A DNA stretch of 64,000 nt. Source: Crotophaga sulcirostris. Lineage: Eukaryota > Chordata > Aves > Cuculiformes > Crotophagidae. Below are positions 13,101-25,118 of the stretch, in pieces. The notes beneath the pieces were generated by a model, which was not told the DNA's origin, searched no databases, and saw only the letters and a program-made list of their open reading frames with translations. How positions within the stretch are numbered: the stretch's first letter is position 1; each line of letters opens with the position of its first letter. The stretch lies in contig VYZB01000296.1 of NCBI GenBank assembly GCA_013397455.1, forward strand, positions 295,933 through 359,932. Reading direction: 5' to 3'. The position numbers were made by a program, and so were the translations under genes.

Positions 13101-16100
13101 GAAATAAAATGGTAAAAGTTGCATAATGCATACAAGACCTAGAAGTCTGACAAACACCTTTCGCTGCTGACAAAAAGACTTCCTTTTACCTCTGGTAGCT
13201 CCATTGAGTGGCACTATAGGAGTGGCAATGCCACACCTGCACAAAATCTGACCCAGACTTCCTTGTCTCCAGCTCTGAACACAAACCTGGTTGTCGTGTG
13301 TGTACTCCTTCAGGAGTCCTTCAATAACACCTTCGTAGTCCCAAGCACCAGTTTGGTGCTACGGTTTAGCTGCATGGACACAGCTGTAACTGCAGCACAT
13401 GGATGCTGGTCAGACTCTCTCCATCTCAACTGCAGCACTCCCAAAAGGTTTCTGGAAGGCTATTTGCTCTTTCAGTCAGAGTAAGCACACAGATGGAGTG
13501 TACCATGATGGCCTACCACAACGCAGGAAGTAATTTTAAATGTCATATATAAAGTGCTGGGCCTCAGGAAAGGAGAGGATGATCAGCAGCACCCACAAGG
13601 GTCTTGCTTTGAGAAAGGCTCCCAGCCACTCAAGTAACAGCACAGCAACTGAAAGCTGTAAATGTTTAGACTGATTTCACACCTTCACTACTCCCTGAAA
13701 ACTGTAGGTTGCTCCTAGCAAAAACATGTTATTAAAATATCAGCTCCTCCTAACTTTGAAGCCTGGCGGATTGCTTGGCAAGCTCTCCTTTCTCTGCACC
13801 CAGGCACAGAGGAAGGAGAAGATGCAGCTTCTCTGTAACAAAAAAAATCTTGGAGCAGCTCTGTCCCATTTTCTTCCAAGGCCAAATTAATTTTTCAAAG
13901 AATTTTCTGTTCTTCCCGGCTCTGAAGTTTCCTCAGTCATTTTCTTATATAACTCCCTCCTTCTCCCAATTTATGTACAAACCTCTTCCTTTCCAGTTCT
14001 CTCTGGTCTGAGCGTGTCCGGGGCTCTAAGTCCTCCCCGTGTGACAGGACTTGCACAGTGGAGCAGAACTGGCCTTGGGTGATAAGCTCTGCCAGGGAAG
14101 ACAGGTAAACTGGCAAGTTCAAATCACAGGGCAGGCTTTTGAGTGTAAGTATAGTTTATTAACATGGTTTTGAACAGAGCTGATTCCCAAACAAGACCTC
14201 AAATTGGTTGACTAGGGACCAGCACCAGGTTTAAATTGCAAATACTTAAAAATTGGGAGTTCTTGAAGAACAGTTCCAGGAGGTATCTTAGAGGGGTTTT
14301 GGCTTTGCTCTTGGTGAAAAGTGTCAGTTCCTGTGAGACTTTTCAGATTTAAATCCCCTTGAGGGATCTAGCCGATGTCTCAAAAGTTCAGAAGGTTGTG
14401 TAAACATATCACTCTGTAAACGAAATAGCTAAGATGTTTGGGCTGTACAAAAAGATTTACTTTTAAATGTAGTTGTTATTTTATTCAGGCTGCTCTGGTT
14501 TGCTATGAGTCATTTCTGAAGCACCTGAAAATAATACCTGGTCTTAGTTTATGTGTAATAAGAGAAGGTGAATACTGTCATAGTTAGGACAGGTGTTAGT
14601 GGAAAACGAGTACCGAACCCTTGTGCAAGTGCATCTCCTTTAAGATTTAATGAAAGGAAGCAGTGTTGCACCATGCCAGTTACCAGTCTAAAAGAGGGAA
14701 AGAAAATGAAGTGAGACACTTGCAACAGATAAGTAAAAAAAGGAGAGTCACGTTTTTCACAGAACACAATTTAACATTTTATGCAGTAAGGAAAAACTTC
14801 CTTCTTGGGCCACTTCATCCCTAGGAGCAGTTGTGAACACAGAAAACTACTGATATAGCAAAGTACCCTTCAAGTGTGGGGGAGAGCAAAGCCATCCCTA
14901 ATTTTCAGAGGGGAGGACACAGGAAATAGTCCTGTCAGGTTGCAGGGCAAGTTGAAAAGGTTCTTCAAAGTTGCAATGCACTGCGGTGTAGACTTCCCCT
15001 GAAAAGCAGGAAAAGTGGTCTGGGTTGTGCTGTGCTTAACTAGAGCAGACAGCATGGGTGAAGAGAAAGGAGGAGGTTTCCAGAGCGACACCTTCAAGTG
15101 CTTGGCGCACGCCGATACACAGGCACACAAAGCAGTGGGAGCGGTGGGAGAAGAGAAGCAAGCGCCTGCTAAGCGGGGCAAGGTGGGTTCCCCTCTGCAA
15201 AGGTCACAGCCCAACCACGGGGGTTCCTCTCCTCTCAGGGTGTTGGTTTGGGGGATACTCAGCTGTACACCAGGAACATGGCCAGGCTTGAGGTACGCAA
15301 CTATTTCACCAATTAAAAGCTCAGGTTCAGCAGAATGCGCTGCAAGGCAATGGATGCTTTATCAGCCAGCTGGAGCACCTGAGCCTTGGTGGTATTCATG
15401 ACATCACATGTCCTGGGCACTTTCTGGGCACAGGGGTGATGGAGCAAGGATTCCCGTGGTCCTGAGCTGCTCTCCTGGCACCCTTTCACCAAATCTCCCA
15501 TTGCTTCTTGATGAACAACATACATGCCCTGGGTAGAGTTCCCCTGTGTTTCTCTGCCAAAACGGCACCATCTACACGTCAGTGCAAGGACTCACAGAGC
15601 TGCTCTCAAGACATGGTTATTTGTGCCACACTCATGATATTCATGAGCAAAAGATAAACAAGCATCCCAATTCCTAACGCGTTTGAGAACACACAGTCGA
15701 AGTACCACGTGTGCTGGTGAAGCGGAGTTGTAGCATTTATTACAGGGATTCTCCTCTCTCCTATCCCAGCTCCGCTTACACAACAGGGAGGTGCTCTTGC
15801 ACCTGCTTCACCCTGAAGGATTACTGGAAGCAACCAGCAGCTCTAAGAACACCGAAAAGCAGAAATCTACAGTCAATGAGCATTGCCACCACAACAGTAC
15901 AAGCAGCACCTTCACCTCCCCCCCCCCACCTATTCCAACATCCTGACTTTGGCTCTTTGACTTGTTTTCAGCGCGTCTCTGCTAACACAAACCACCTTCC
16001 TGGCAGCTGTGCAGCAACGAAACCTGCAGGTCTCTGGCTGTGAGGCTACAGCCACAGGTCCAGAGAGACCTCGCTCACGGCTGCAGGTCCTCCTGCAACG

Positions 16101-16179
16101 CCACCAGCCCACGTCTACCTTGAGGATGACCCGCAGAGCCAATCCTGGGGGCTCCACTGCAGGCGCTCCTGCTCCAAGG
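7155..16179. other. Non-coding stretch, probably SPTSSB intron(s)
   Basis: No recognisable coding exon on either strand. If the CpG island at 16.2-17.1 kb is the SPTSSB promoter, this is its first intron, possibly with small untranslated exons that I cannot call. It contains the CR1 tail at 9009-9285. The open frames (for example 11610-11963 on the minus strand) are low-complexity or have no protein-like features. Confidence 0.45.
9009..9285 (-). mobile_element. CR1 LINE 3' tail, antisense
   Basis: The plus strand starts with CATAGAATCACAGAATCATT, the reverse complement of the CR1 3' terminal ATTCTRTGATTCTATG repeat. It continues with the antisense CR1 3' end, including TTTTCCTAATATCCAGTCTA and CCATTTCCTCTCATCCT. 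The element is 5' truncated and diverged. The homology fades near 9285. Confidence 0.9.
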
Positions 16180-16337
16180 CCTTGGCTGCCTGGGAACGGC
16201 CGATGGCAGCGGCTCCGCTCGGCCAAGGTCACCGGCCCCGGGATTCGGGGGAGCCCTGGGACGGTGCCTGCGGCGCCCTTGGGCCAGAGGAGGTGGGGGT
16301 GCCCGCCGCCCCCCGGCACCGCGCCGCCCTCACCTCC

Positions 16338-16784
16338 GCGGGATGCTGCGCGGGATGCTGCACGGCGCGGGATGCTGCACGGCGCGGGATGCGGCGGAAT
16401 GCTGTGGGATGCTGTGGGATGCTGTGGGATGCGGCACGGGATGCTGCACGGGATGCTGCACGGCGCGGGATGCGGAGGGATGCTGTGGGATGCTGCACGG
16501 CGCGGGATGCTGCACGGCGCGGGATGCGGAGGGATGCTGCACGGGATGCTGCACGGGATGCTGCACGGGATGCTGCACGGCGCGGGATGCGGTGGGATGC
16601 TGCACGGGATGCTGCACGGGATGCTGCACGGGATGCTGCACGGCGCGGGATGCGGAGGGATGCGGAGGGATGCTGCACGGGATGCTGCACGGCGCGGGAT
16701 GCTGCACGGCACGGGATGCGGCGGGATGCTGTGGGATGCGGCACGGGATGCTGCACAGCACAAGATGCGGTGCGGGATGCCGCA
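16338..16784. repeat. GGGATGCTGCAC minisatellite, about 35 units, open in all six frames
   Basis: Tandem array built from GGGATGC-starting units of 10 bp (GGGATGCTGT or GGGATGCGGA), 12 bp (GGGATGCTGCAC) and 17 bp (the 12-mer plus GGCGC). I count about 35 units by eye. A higher-order unit of 63 bp (10+12+12+12+17) occurs twice in succession, 16521-16583 and 16584-16646, differing at one base. The units contain no stop trinucleotide on either strand, so long open frames cross the array in all six frames (about 150 to 277 codons). None of these is taken as a gene. Confidence 0.95.
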
Positions 16785-16885
16785 TGCAAACCCGCGCTTA
16801 ACTCCACGCCCTGCCTAACCCCCTGCCGCGCTTAAATGCCCCGCGCCCCGCCCCGCCCGGTGCCGCAGCCGCGGTGGCAGCGCGA

Positions 16886-16916
16886 GGGGGCGGGGAGCGG
16901 GGCGGTGGGTGCGGGG
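16886..16916 (+). promoter_or_regulatory. G-quadruplex-prone GC-box cluster
   Basis: Five G-runs of three or more with short spacers on the plus strand (GGGGGCGGGGAGCGGGGC, then GGTGGGTGCGGGG). This satisfies the usual four-run G4 rule and contains Sp1-type GC boxes. It lies in the non-repetitive half of the CpG island. Confidence 0.55.
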
Positions 16917-19900
16917 TTTTCCCCGCGTGCCCAGGCGGGAGCTGCGCTCGCCCGTTGCGTAACGCGCGCGGCCCCGCCGGGAGCCCCCCCTGCCCGGCAC
17001 CGGGGGCGCTGCGCGCGCGCCTGGAGGTGCGGGAGCTCCTGAGCGTTTGTCACAAACCTGGGTGCGCGAAAGGTGCCGGCAGGTGCCTGGGGGCTCCCCG
17101 GCTGGAGGAGGCTCAGTGGGAGAGACCTGAGCGCTGCATCACTGCGAGAAACCGCTGCGGTGCGTGGAGAAGGAAGTGATGGTAACGCATCAGATGAGGT
17201 GTTTCCAGGAGAGAGAGGCAGGGATGGACGAGCACTCCCAAGACTTTATCTGAATTCTTGTGAAATGCTCCCTGACACCGCTCACCGAGAGCCGTGGGCT
17301 TCCTTAGTTTGTCCTGCCCCAGTATAAGAAAAAGTGTGATCTAGTGCCCTGCCCGCTTCCAAAGAGCTGCTTAAGGAGTTGATTTTACAGTGTAAGTGGT
17401 AAATAAAAGTAACAGAAGTGCTTTGCTCACTGTTTCCCCCCGGGCAGGAGGATGCCAGGTACCATCTCATTCACTACAGCAAAGCAATCGGAGCACAGAC
17501 CGGATCCGCACAGGCTGATGCTGTTTCTCAGCCTCCAAAACTGCACAGCACTAATGAAGTGATAAACGAGGGGCATTAGGAAAGGCTGGGGCTTGTCTGG
17601 TGTTCTTCCATTGCAGATTATGGCTTTTGCTGCTGGGCCATTGCTTCAGCTTTGGAGCCGGCGGGGTAGCTCTGTAGAGGTGAGGGGTCCCTGGGTTGCT
17701 CCTGGTGACCTCTCCAAAATGAGTTTTGCCAGTTTTGCACCCAAACCCTCACTCTGAACTTGGCAGGTACGTGCACACAAGCCAACCTTCCATCTGAATG
17801 GACACATCCGATGGATTTTACAGGGTGTGCTGGCTCTGAGCACAGTGTTACAGGCTCAGTGAAACACCTGCTGTTCACTGGAGCAGGAGGGCTCCACGCA
17901 CTGCCGTACGGGCTCGTGCACTGTCAGGATGTGCTGTCAGCCTGGAGCCGAATTTCTGCAGCGCTGGGAACAATTGGTTGTCTTGCTCCATCCCCGTCTT
18001 GCGCCATCCCCAAAGAGCCTGGGAGCCCATGGGGTGTGTCCACAGCACTGAGGCACCAGGCCCTCTCCCTGCCTGCCCCTCTGGGGGCACGTTCCCTGCC
18101 CTCTTCCATGGCAAAGGCATGAGCTGGGCTGAGGGAGTCACCAGCTGAACAACAGGTTTGGTTTGGAGTGGCTGGCTGTGCCGTGGAGGAGAGGGCAAAG
18201 GGCCAGGGGCAGCACGGGGTCGTGGCTGGTGGGGCACCCTGAGGGTCTGCCCACGGTGTGTCCGGCTGTGGGCACCGAGGTCTGTCTGCCGTGAGGCTGT
18301 GTTCACATTGAACAAGAACACACACACACAGGCACCCAAAGGCAGTGGGTACCAACCACCGTGAACCCAGGGGCTGGAGTCAGCCAGGGTGTTCTTATCC
18401 CGTTTATGAGTAGAGCTACTTTTTACAGCTGGATGGGAACTGTGAGAAAAAGATCTTATGATGGTAAATCACCTACTTTTCCATGCAACAGGCTGCCTCT
18501 TACAGACATGCCTTTGAGGGTGAGCTGAAGTTTGGATGTTCTCTGCAGCTGAGCAGTGGTTTGTTCAGCTCATCACTCTCCCTGCCAGGGGTGACTGTCA
18601 CCACAGCTCTGCCTGCAGAGCTGGTCGTGGCCGTGCTCCCCAGTCTGTCTCTGCCTGAAGCTGCTGGGTCAGCAGGAACCTCCCTGCAGAGAGGGGTGGT
18701 GGGTCCCGGGTGTGCAGTGGTGGGAGCTGGGGTCACCTCCAGCACAGTGGGGCCACAGGTGGTGTCTTCTGAGCCACTCGACGCCGTAAGGGAATGCAAA
18801 CTGTTTCAAGGGCCAGAGGTAACTGCTGTGATTAAAGTCGTTCTCTTAATATTTGAACACATTTTAATGATGCTTTAAAAATGCTCTTTCCTCAATTAAT
18901 ATATTTAAAAGGCACTTAGACAAACAAAGCTGCACAGGAGGCAAAGGGGCAATCAGGATGTGACGCTTCCATTCCCAGCTCACACAGCAAGAACAGTGCC
19001 TCTTTCTTCTGCTGCTATTTTTATGGATGTTGACTGCAGAACTGATGCTTGCTTAGCCTTTGATCTTAAAAAATACTCATGCGAAGGCCTTATTTTAACC
19101 TCACAAAGAGCTGTGCCCCTTTCTAGCTGGCAGCAGAGCTCTCATTGGTCCTGGAGTACTGTGGGAGCCTGCACTGTGTCTGTGGATGCAGCTTAGCTTG
19201 GCAGAACTCCTGATGCCCCAGTGGATGGTGCTTGGAGTAGGTCTGCCAGGGATACAGCAGGGTGGGTGTCACTGACAGCAGTCTCGTAAAAATACTTGCA
19301 AAAGAATTTTTGGTTACCAGAGCACTTGCTCCACAGCTTTAGCTGTGTTGTTAGGGAATTTCTAAAGAAGAGTTTACAAATAACTTTCCCACAGCCTCAT
19401 TGTCAGCCTGATGATCTCTTACTGTCTTGCTTCCCGTGGTCCCACTGATGGTTCTATTAGGTGCACTTGCCAGTTTCTGTTAGATGAAGGTTCAGTGTGT
19501 ATGAATGCTTCACACTTCTCTTTTGACACACAAAATGGAGAAGGATTTCCCTTACAATGAATTACAGATTTTCTGAAAATCAAGTGTTGCTTGCTTTAAG
19601 ACAAGAGAGGGCAGGATGCCCCCAGCCCCAAGCTCTGCTGGTGTTTGGAGGGCTGGTGTGTCCAGCTGGAGGAACCTCACCAGAGAGGAGAGTCAGAACT
19701 GCCTCCTGATTGAATTCAGAATTAAAAACTCTTGTGTGCAAAGTAGGACAGGATTTAATCAAAAGGAGGCTGTGATTTGATTTATTGTGTGGTGCTGCTG
19801 AGAGAGACAAGGCCCTTTCCCCTCAGCTGCAGTTTCTCCCTGAGCTGCCCACTCCCCTTCGCCTTCTCCACTCGCTGACCCGGGGGAAGCCTGCTGGCTT

Positions 19901-20927
19901 GCACCTTGGCAGAAATGAGAAGAAAAGCAAGGACACAGGAACAAAAAGAAAGTGAGCAAAATAAAAAGGACACTAAAAGTTAACTTTTCTACTTGACCAG
20001 CTGGAGCAGCCGCAGTTTGAAAGGGAAAGACCTTGTGTCAGATTCACACATTTTACACAGCCAGCAGCTCGTGGTGAGCCAGGAGGCAGGGGCTGATGCA
20101 GCAGGGCCACGCAGTGAAGTGGTTGGGTTTGCTTGGGCTGAGATGTGCATCCCCCCTGCCCTCATCCCTCCTATCTACCAGCACAGCCACTGCTGCAGAA
20201 TGGTCCTTGGGCCATGGAGGCCCTGAGCAGAGGAGCCCAAACTCCTCCCAGTGTCTTAAAAGCAGACCTATGCAGTAAAAGGTGAGTAACAGCAATAAGC
20301 CAAGCCTAGCCATCACTTTCCGTGGGGTTGCCATCCCCTTGCTGCAAACCTGCCTGAACCTCAGCCCTCTCTAAGAGCCTTGTGCGTGTCATGGTAAAAG
20401 TCATACCAAAGGTGTTCCATGTTTAAAGTCTATAAAAGCAAGGCAGTTTGTTTGCTTGTCTCCCCAGGCACTGGTGCTCTGGAAGATCTGCTCCCTTCCT
20501 TGTTTCACCACAGGGAGTTGTGTTAATTATTACTGGGGATTTGGGCGTAGGATCTCACTCCTGCAGGAAATGTCCAGAAGATTACCCCTTTGGGACAGGA
20601 ATAAAGTCACTTACCTGCCATAAAGGCTACCATAACATTTAAAAAGTCAAAACTATAGTCTCTGAATATTTCATGAGTTTCTAGGCTGTTTTCTCTCCAG
20701 CTTGGATCGATGGATGGCTGGATGGCACACCAGGGCAGGCTTTGCTGTCCAGGTGCATTTCCATCCTGTTTGCTTTTGCTATCTCCTGCAGCTTGCCTTT
20801 GCCCACAGGACCTGGATTCAACACGTGGATGCTGAATTTAAGCAGGAGCTTAGGTGATTTCTGTAGCAGTTGCTTTCTTGCCAGGGAGCACTGTTCTGAC
20901 CTGACCCCATCGCTGTGCATTGCTGCT

Positions 20928-21680
20928 TGTTCTGCTTTGAGCTAAAGCAGAATCAGTTTTCTAACTTTTCTGCTAAGCCTCCTCCAGGTAACTTCATTTT
21001 CTGAAACTTAACTGCATGTTTTCAGTGTCTGTCTCTCAAAGTGATAACACTTGACATTTATGATTAGCACCAAATAATGGGGCATCAGTATGCAGAAAGG
21101 CCATTGCTTACATCTATCCCAATGGAGAAGAAGGCCATCCTCAAGTTGGTGGAATGCCCTAAGTGAAAAGGGAAAAAAAGGGTCACACCTGCAGGGGGGA
21201 GTGGACAGGACAGGTAACACAAAACTGACCAACAGAGTATTCCAGTCCATATATGTCATACTTAAGACTGAGGGATCATGAGGGTCAAGCTCTCTTCTTC
21301 GGTGGCTGGTGTTTAATAAGGATCTTGTCTGTCCTTTTGCCCCCGTCCTAGGTCTGTGTGTTCTTGAATCCAGTTCCTAAGTGAAGCTCCACTCCACCAC
21401 TGTGTCCTGTTTGGGACCTTTCCCCCATGTCTGCTCTGCAGCGTCGGTGGAGACGTACTGTCATTGGGGGTTCATTTTCATATATTCATATATATTTTAT
21501 CATTTTCTTATTAATAGTATTTTCCTTATTATTATTATTTTTTCATTAAAACTGTTTTAGTTTCAGTTTCTAATCCACAAGTGTCTCTCTCATTTCCCCT
21601 TTCACCTTTCCCTGGCAGTGGGTGTGGGGGATTTCACTCACACGTGCAGGCTTCGTCCATCCCGGAAGGTAAAACTCTGG
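20928..21680 (+). mobile_element. Solo LTR of an endogenous retrovirus, decayed copy
   Basis: It shares order and many blocks with the better-preserved LTR at 44793-45492: start TGTT..GTTTGAG/TTTGAGCTAAAG, then GATGCAGAAAGGC-type, GGCCATCCTC, ACCTGCAGGG, GTGGACAGGACAGGT, TGTGTTC.TGAATC, a GTCTGCTCT..CAGC block, an AT-rich poly(A) region and GTTTTAGTTTC. The 5' edge is clear. The 3' edge is eroded: similarity is good to about 21640 and weak to about 21680, and I find no convincing target duplication. No gag, pol or env remains nearby. Relevant to OTOL1 only as neighbouring insertion. Confidence 0.75.
20930..20952. repeat. Perfect 9-bp inverted repeat at the LTR edge
   Basis: TTCTGCTTT, then a 5-bp loop (GAGCT), then AAAGCAGAA: exact complementary arms at the first bases of the decayed LTR. 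The matching segment of the other LTR (from 44795) does not form perfect arms. Confidence 0.8.
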
Positions 21681-24625
21681 GCTGTGAGGCTGCTCCTCAG
21701 GTATTCAGGTATCTCTTTGAGGGCACCAAGGGAGGAATGTTCTAAAAATAAAGACGTTAATTTGTTAGCTGTCTGCACTTGTGTCATAGTCAGATGTGTG
21801 CATTGGGTATTTGCAAGCTCTGATGTCAAATATTTACTAAGTCATGTCAAAGTGCCACCGGGATGCTTTTATTAACTCCACTATGTGGAGCTTTCTGCAG
21901 GTGATCTTCTGTCTCATGGGCAAGATCTGAAATTTCACTTTATTTCCTGTAGTCTTATTTTGAGTATCTGTATTTTAACCTTAAGTGTAGGAGGAAAATA
22001 ACTGCAGGGTCCTCTGCAGGTCTGGTTACCTGAGGATGTTCCTGCAAACCTAACAAAAGAACGGGCCTGAACTCCTTTCTTTTTACAATAGTGAGATAGC
22101 TGGATGCATTTTTTCAGATCTTGTGTAGCTAGCCAGGCTGTCTTGATTAATGGAAAATAAATTTCCAGAGTAAGCATAAGGCTTGGTTTGTCTGAGTTTG
22201 CATTCCTGTAAAACATCCCCAGGCTGGGATGCTGGGCGGAGGTGATGCTTTGGCTAAACCTTTGATTATTGTCCTAATTTGATGTTACTGTGTTCTTGTG
22301 GCCCTGTTGAAATTCACAGACCAATCTCCTGACAGAACTGCTGTTCAAGTCAACCTGACAAATTGGGGAACAATCTCTTATCTGCTTACAGGACTGACTG
22401 GATAAAGCAATCACCTCTACCAGGTGTGCGTGGCAATGATTTGTGAGTGATTATCTCTCCACTTGCTTCAGCTGAGCACATGAGCCTGCAGCTTCTATTT
22501 TGGGAGTCAGTGGGAGTGCAAAGGTGCCTGTAAGGCAGGAGCAGCTGTGCAGGACACCAGGCAGAGGCAGGTTCGTGGGGCCATGGTGGCAGCAGTGGTA
22601 GGGTCTGGTCCTGCCTTGTGGTACAGTTTATTTTGGAATTTTGCGCAAGGTAAGATCCATGGTCTGCTGTGAGAAATTGTGTTGCATGGGAAGCTGTGTA
22701 TACATAGCTTACAGCAAGTTTGTGGTAATTTGTAGGCAGCCTATCACTGGTCATCATAAATATCAACATTAACTGGTGTTCTGGGTGAATTCCAGTTGGG
22801 AAAACTCTGCCTGTCGTCCAGCTAGAGGAGGGGTTGGGTGGCATTCTGAGATCAGGTACAGTAAGTAATTAGAAGGTAAAGGATTAATCAAGTTTGAGCA
22901 CAAGGGCTGGGCAGGATCTATAGTCCTGCATGAGTCAGATATTCACATCACTCTCTGCTCCTGATGTGCCTCCTTGACAATATGAAACTGCTACAGCCAG
23001 TTCAATAGTCTACGTAAGCAGGTGTGAGGTCTCTTATTATCATCCTAATCTTGTTATTGACCTATAGAAAATAGGGACATGTCCATGCACACATCCTCAG
23101 CCAGCTATCAGGTGTGAGTATTTGTGCTTATGGATTACAAATACCTCTTTGTTTAAGTGTTACTGGAAAATTTATTGTTTCATAAACATCCCTGTGTGCT
23201 ACAAAGCTTGTTTGTTTAAATAGTCAGACAAAACAGGAGGAGGAGTGAATGCACGTCAAAGCAGTATTGGTTTTGGATGAATATCCACAAGTAGATCTAG
23301 TTATTGCAGAATTCTTTCTTTCTTCTTAGCAGAATGGCTCATCTACAAGATTTTGGTTTCCGATAGGCAGAGCTGCTGTAGGTTTCAGCCAGGGATGTTC
23401 ATACCTCCAAGACACGAGCCGTTTTTCCTCCCACATTTTCTGGGTGGCTTGCGCTATTACCCGACTTCATCCAGTGGGCAGGCAGAGGTCTATGGCTGTT
23501 GTTACAAATGTGTGCTTTGCTCCTAGAACTACTTCCTAAATCTTTTAGTGAAAAATGAAGTTGCTTTGGGAGTTTAAAGTTTCCCTCTCCAGCTGTGGTT
23601 TTTGGGGGTCTGGAAGGGCAGTGCCAGGGAGGTTTGCTGCTGCTCTGGGTTGCACTCAGTTGCTGGAGAAGGCTTTTACCTTGGTTTTAAAAACATGCAT
23701 TTCCATCTACTGTCTGTTTTATCCTCTTGTGCTTTTTCACAATGCTGCATAAGTACAGCCTTACGATTAATCCTACTCATTCTGATACCAGTTTGCCATG
23801 GGAAATTTTCTTAAAATGAGCAGTTCTTGCTAGTAGAGTCTTTTTTGTTGTTGTTTTCCCCTACATATTTTGACCATAGAGATTCAGCTTTTATTACTGC
23901 TTTCAGTGGAAACAAGTTTGAAAAGTGTGGGTCTCACAGATACCTGATTTTTCATGTTTTCTCTATTAATTACATATACTCTGTGTCCAAAAACTCCGGT
24001 TTGGTCTAAAGTCTGTTAGTATGCTATTCTGGGAAAATGTTTGCTGTCTGTTATTGGGCTTGTCCTGGACAGAACAGGATGCTCAGGGTGTGGAGCAGGA
24101 TGTCTGGGGTCTGTGGGGGTGATTAAGTCTCCGATCTGAGCTGTTTACTGTTCATCTTTGGATGGTGAGGGCTGTAAAACCATCCTTGGCAGGGCTGTTG
24201 GGAGCACTTGGAGTGCCCTCTTGTGATGAGCCTCTGGCTGAAGCAGCAGCTCTCCACTTTTTCTGAAGCCTCATATGTTATCCTTCTCCATCCCACTATC
24301 ATCACTGTTTCCTCACAGATGCTCCTGCCAGCGTGGGAACCACCTTCTTTGTCTTTCAGCTCTACTTGTAAAAATATGTTACATTTCACCACGAGGTCTG
24401 GCATATGGGAAAACTTGTCACTACATTTGGAGTCCAAACCAAGCTCTGTTGCCTCCTTGCAAACAGCAGCTACTGCTGTAGAAATCCTTCCCTCTGAGGT
24501 GCATTTTGATCTTCCTCTCTTTTCAAGGCCTGCTCTGAGAGATGGAATGGAAATTATTCTGCTCCTGCCCTCATTAGAAGATCTGGAAAATACAATGTTT
24601 TTTATAATATATTTATAATTGTCAT

Positions 24626-25118
24626 AAAATCATAGAATGGTTTGTGTTGTGAAGGGACCTTAAAGATCATCCAGTTCCAACCCCCCTGCCATGGGCAGGG
24701 ACACCTCCCACTGGATCAGGGCACTCCAAGCCCCATGCAGCACCTCTAGGGATGGGGCATCCACGACTTCTCTGGGCAACCTGTGCCAGTGCCTCACTGC
24801 CCTCGCAGTAAAATTGTCTTCCTAATATTTACTTTCAATCTCCCCTCTTTCATCTTAAAACCATTCCCCCTCGTCCTGTCCCTGCACTCCCTGATCCAGA
24901 GCCCCTCCCCAGCTTTCCTGGAGCCCCTTTCAGCACTGGAGGCTGCTCCAAGGTCTCCCCAGAGCCTTCTCTTCTCCAGGCTGAACAAGCCCAACTCTCT
25001 CAGCCTGTCCTCATACAGGAGGTGCTCCAGCCCCTCTGACCACTTTTGTGGCCTCCTCTGGAGGGGCTCTAACAGCTCCGTGTCCTTCCTGTGCTGAGGT
25101 CTCCAGAACTGCACACAG
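24626..25118 (-). mobile_element. CR1 LINE 3' end, antisense, about 490 bp
   Basis: The longest CR1 copy in the window. The plus strand begins AAATCATAGAATGG, then AAGGGACCTTAAAGATCATC, CCCCCCTGCCATGGGCAGGG, TCTGGGCAACCTGTGCCAGT, and continues into antisense ORF2 tail (GAGCCTTCTCTTCTCCAGG, CTCTCTCAGCCTGTCCTCAT). It contains the intact 3' UTR and is 5' truncated near 25118. Open frames of 104 and 106 codons in it are CR1 remnants or antisense frames, not host genes. Confidence 0.95.

Larger units (their letters stand above)
16180..17110. promoter_or_regulatory. CpG island, candidate SPTSSB promoter
   Basis: An abrupt GC- and CpG-rich block in otherwise AT-rich DNA. It has GC boxes (CCCCGCCCCGCCC near 16848, GGGGGCGGGG at 16886-16895) and runs of CGCGCG near 16962 and 17012. 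No protein gene starts here on the plus strand. SPTSSB is transcribed leftward, needs an upstream untranslated exon, and has its coding exon about 9 kb to the left, so this is the nearest CpG-island promoter for it. That link is inference. The left half is filled by a minisatellite at 16338-16784, which inflates the CpG count; the right half (16820-17100) is ordinary island sequence. Confidence 0.6.

Noticed and set aside
15930..16835. Six overlapping open frames of about 150-277 codons on both strands
   Set aside because: All owe their length to the stop-free minisatellite. The peptides are pure repeat translations (GMLH, DAAR, VQHP types) with no unique conserved domain and no start or splice context.
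24783..25114. 104- and 106-codon frames
   Set aside because: They lie inside the antisense CR1 3' end and are relics or antisense readings of the retroposon.
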